Source of the DNA: DATLYH01 sp035575035
Lineage (GTDB): Bacteria; Planctomycetota; Planctomycetia; Gemmatales; Gemmataceae
DNA length: 8,353 nt
Reading direction: 5' to 3'
Assembly (NCBI GenBank): GCA_035575035.1
Contig: DATLYH010000269.1
Location: 1 to 8,353 of the forward strand
Shown here: one piece after another, positions 7,301 to 8,353 of the stretch
How the letters are laid out: each line of letters starts with the position of its first letter
Numbering within the stretch: the first letter of the stretch is position 1
Notes under the pieces: model-generated
Databases searched by the model: none
Told to the model about the DNA's origin: nothing
The model's input: the letters and a program-made list of their open reading frames with translations, nothing else
Program-made: the position numbers and the translations under genes

Positions 7301-8353
7301 CAACATGCCGACCCGCAGGTGAAGTACCATGCCGCCCTGGGCCTGGCCTACGCCGGCGATCCGCTGGCGGCCTCGCTGGTCTTCGCCGAGCAGGCCGACC
7401 AGGTGCTGACCGACGGCGAGCGGCTGGTGGCGGCCTTCACCCTGGGGCCGGCCGGCGAGGAGCAACTACTGGTCTGGCTCGACCACCACGACGACAAGCT
7501 GCGCAACTGGGCCCTCCTCCTGTTGATGCTGGTGGAGATGAAGGCGCACCAGGGGACGCCGAGGCGCTGCCTGGCCTGCCTGTCGTCGCGGATGCCGCGG
7601 GTCCGGCTGACGGCGGCGCGCGGCCTGGAGGCGTTCGCCGACCCGGCCGCGTTCCAGGAGTTTGTCGTCGGACTCTTCAACGACCGGGGCGACGAGCCGG
7701 CCTGGAAGGTTCCCGCGGAGACGGTGGACACGGTAGCCGAGCTGCTGGTGTACGGCTCGCCTCCGACCCGCGCCCGCACCGCACAGCTGCTGCGCTACCT
7801 GTCCGAGAAGGAGCAGGCCCCGTGGAACCAGGCCTGGGCCATTCACGAGGACCGCTTCGGGCGGGAGATCGCGGCCCTGCGCCAGCAGGCCGCCGAGCGG
7901 CCGGCTCCTCCATTGCAATACCGCCCGGAGCAGCTCCGGCAACTCGCCTTCGGCGCCTATGTCGGCCTGGTGCGCGAACAGGGCGGCCAGGGCGCGGCAG
8001 GGTCCGCCGTCGTGCGCGTGCGGCAGACCGCCCTGAGCCGCATCCTGGCCCTGGCCCACAAGGATGAGGAATACGCGCGGGCGGCCCAGCCGGTCTTTAT
8101 CCAGGCGCTGGGCGACCCCAACCAGGCGGTCCGGATGCAGGCGTTCGAGCAATTGCAGGCGCTGGGGATGGACAGCGCCGCCCTGGGGGCCGAGGCGCTG
8201 GAGGCGGGACACACCGACCTGGGCGTCCGTGGGTTGCAACTGTTGACCGGGCGGGCGTCGGCCGCCGAGGGGGAGGCAGTGTTGGAGCGGGTGATGCTCA
8301 CGCGCAACGACGACCTGGCCATCGAGGCGGCCAAGCTGCTGATGGCCCAACGC
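4358..8353 (+). CDS. Giant WD40-like propeller plus HEAT-repeat protein (3' truncated by window)
   Basis: Open from ATG 4358 for exactly 1332 codons to the window edge with no stop, so the C-terminus is missing. Residues about 1-300 form a WD40-like beta-propeller with repeated strand-turn signatures: GGSDNRIYQA near residue 70, AGTVKGIVTVFDGEG near 150, SAGADNKLLS near 198, and the best WD match TGSRDKTVKSW at residues 239-249, followed by VGCDDNSFRFYVLD. From about residue 325 a HEAT array begins, with units such as PEVRQAALVSLERV (about 451-464), ATVRDAAFSALEEI (about 660-673), KEVRQLALESLVGAD (about 855-869) and ADIRVRAGKALARHG (about 883-897). A charged low-complexity linker (EEKDDDKKEGKKA, about residues 550-575) divides the array. 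No signal peptide, membrane segment or catalytic motif is visible, so it is probably a cytoplasmic scaffold. The ribosome binding site is weak (GGGG at 4347-4350). ATG 4358 is chosen because the propeller strands begin almost at once. Related bacterial HEAT giants often sit with MoxR ATPase, vWA and SWIM genes; none are in view. It could equally be a lineage-specific scaffold of unknown role. Confidence 0.92.
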   Translation, partial: MSTTVKSLTYRGDVKAAVGVGSTLVFVTVHPEGHPTGVHRLDTEKLSLAVDPLPAGGTALINEKDILWVGGSDNRIYQASSRGGAPTPLGPPLAATPIALALLANDRLAVLGGTNVIILSRKDGKVLQTLDLPDMGTCLAADPTGQWLVAGTVKGIVTVFDGEGKAEFLVSESEKLHEGAVTALLFELEELRFFSAGADNKLLSTHARGKLEPEDRGKGSNHAEPITAILWGPGDRFYTGSRDKTVKSWPRTGGAKPATVKDGIGKVVALTLVQVYQRPHLVVGCDDNSFRFYVLDAAGKVGDQSHRINDAYAWARYEFAQDDARRREAALRTLAGFNDTPSIELISEQVGKDADHALRKLAAQLLGESNHPRAAKLLEQWLQHADEAVRVAALEGLRKHLGEQDLRPLDWALNVEKADVGRLAVQALEALAARDDQALTRLMEALDHKTPEVRQAALVSLERVHPADSPEANLIALGSKHADLRRLTLIRLFQRQMLHHARVQAALRWRMEDDDAAVRGTAFLLSLYTRPKLVPALRSRDPELHRQLHELETFSLEEKDDDKKEGKKAQASRPKEVPLDLEESDYDPLLQATASRALDTCLRGARGLAVLGDARAFSLLLQLSREPDAAARAEVCRALAALDDPRSIQRLRSLLYDPEATVRDAAFSALEEIHGTDPLLAAEAGLSSSFEDVRKRALQVLIRAVRKAPPTKADEPAWQLLVRALNDNFPGVRSEAFKAALNLQIAGGGVNTLRFVLQSIHADIRLEVLTELMAQAEEEWAWNLLLEFYNDHDPALRSEAFAFASSKKTKELTPLEAGLRSQYADIRKKAVEALIKKHTPAAQALLVKALDDPEKEVRQLALESLVGADARGALAQALNSPHADIRVRAGKALARHGDSTALAPLLALATVPEPPEKERRPDWQDLACTALAGLAQLGDPAALPHLVPLLGSKHDMIRKNAAFALTWCALPHQVETLRQALQHADPQVKYHAALGLAYAGDPLAASLVFAEQADQVLTDGERLVAAFTLGPAGEEQLLVWLDHHDDKLRNWALLLLMLVEMKAHQGTPRRCLACLSSRMPRVRLTAARGLEAFADPAAFQEFVVGLFNDRGDEPAWKVPAETVDTVAELLVYGSPPTRARTAQLLRYLSEKEQAPWNQAWAIHEDRFGREIAALRQQAAERPAPPLQYRPEQLRQLAFGAYVGLVREQGGQGAAGSAVVRVRQTALSRILALAHKDEEYARAAQPVFIQALGDPNQAVRMQAFEQLQALGMDSAALGAEALEAGHTDLGVRGLQLLTGRASAAEGEAVLERVMLTRNDDLAIEAAKLLMAQR

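Noticed and set aside
7568..7579. Cys-x-x-Cys pair (CLAC, near residues 1071-1074 of gene 3) as a metal site
   Set aside because: No second Cys or His pair lies nearby and it falls within a HEAT helix, so chance is the simpler explanation.

Overview
The window is a GC-rich bacterial segment with three closely spaced genes, all on the + strand. The style suggests a high-GC planctomycete of the Gemmataceae or Isosphaeraceae type: very large HEAT-solenoid proteins, a DUF4058 gene, and a C/G-rich palindromic repeat translated inside a protein. This assignment is inference from gene style, not from any marker gene.

Layout. Positions 1-251 hold no convincing gene. They contain a long hairpin with perfect 20-bp arms (57-140) and a terminator-like GC hairpin (199-227) that ends only 24 bases before the first start codon. 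Gene 1 (252-3542) encodes a 1096-residue helical-repeat (HEAT-like) protein with one BRCT domain in the middle (about residues 658-746). A roughly 100-bp double-hairpin repeat (2116-2216) is read in frame just before the BRCT domain. Gene 2 (3587-4318) encodes a 243-residue DUF4058-family protein. Gene 3 (4358 to the window end) is open for 1332 codons and cut by the window edge. It encodes a WD40-like beta-propeller followed by a very long HEAT-repeat array.

How they may work together. The gaps between genes are 44 and 39 bases, so the three are probably co-transcribed. Genes 1 and 3 have no recognisable catalytic domain and look like large protein- or nucleic-acid-binding scaffolds. From general knowledge, giant HEAT/WGR/MolR-like proteins in bacteria often sit beside MoxR-type AAA+ ATPases, vWA proteins and SWIM zinc-finger proteins, as in the E. 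coli yeh cluster. Such partners would have to lie outside this window, so membership in that kind of system is a hypothesis. Gene 2 may be a later insertion between two genes that were once adjacent. No RNA genes, CRISPR arrays, insertion sequences or tRNAs were seen.
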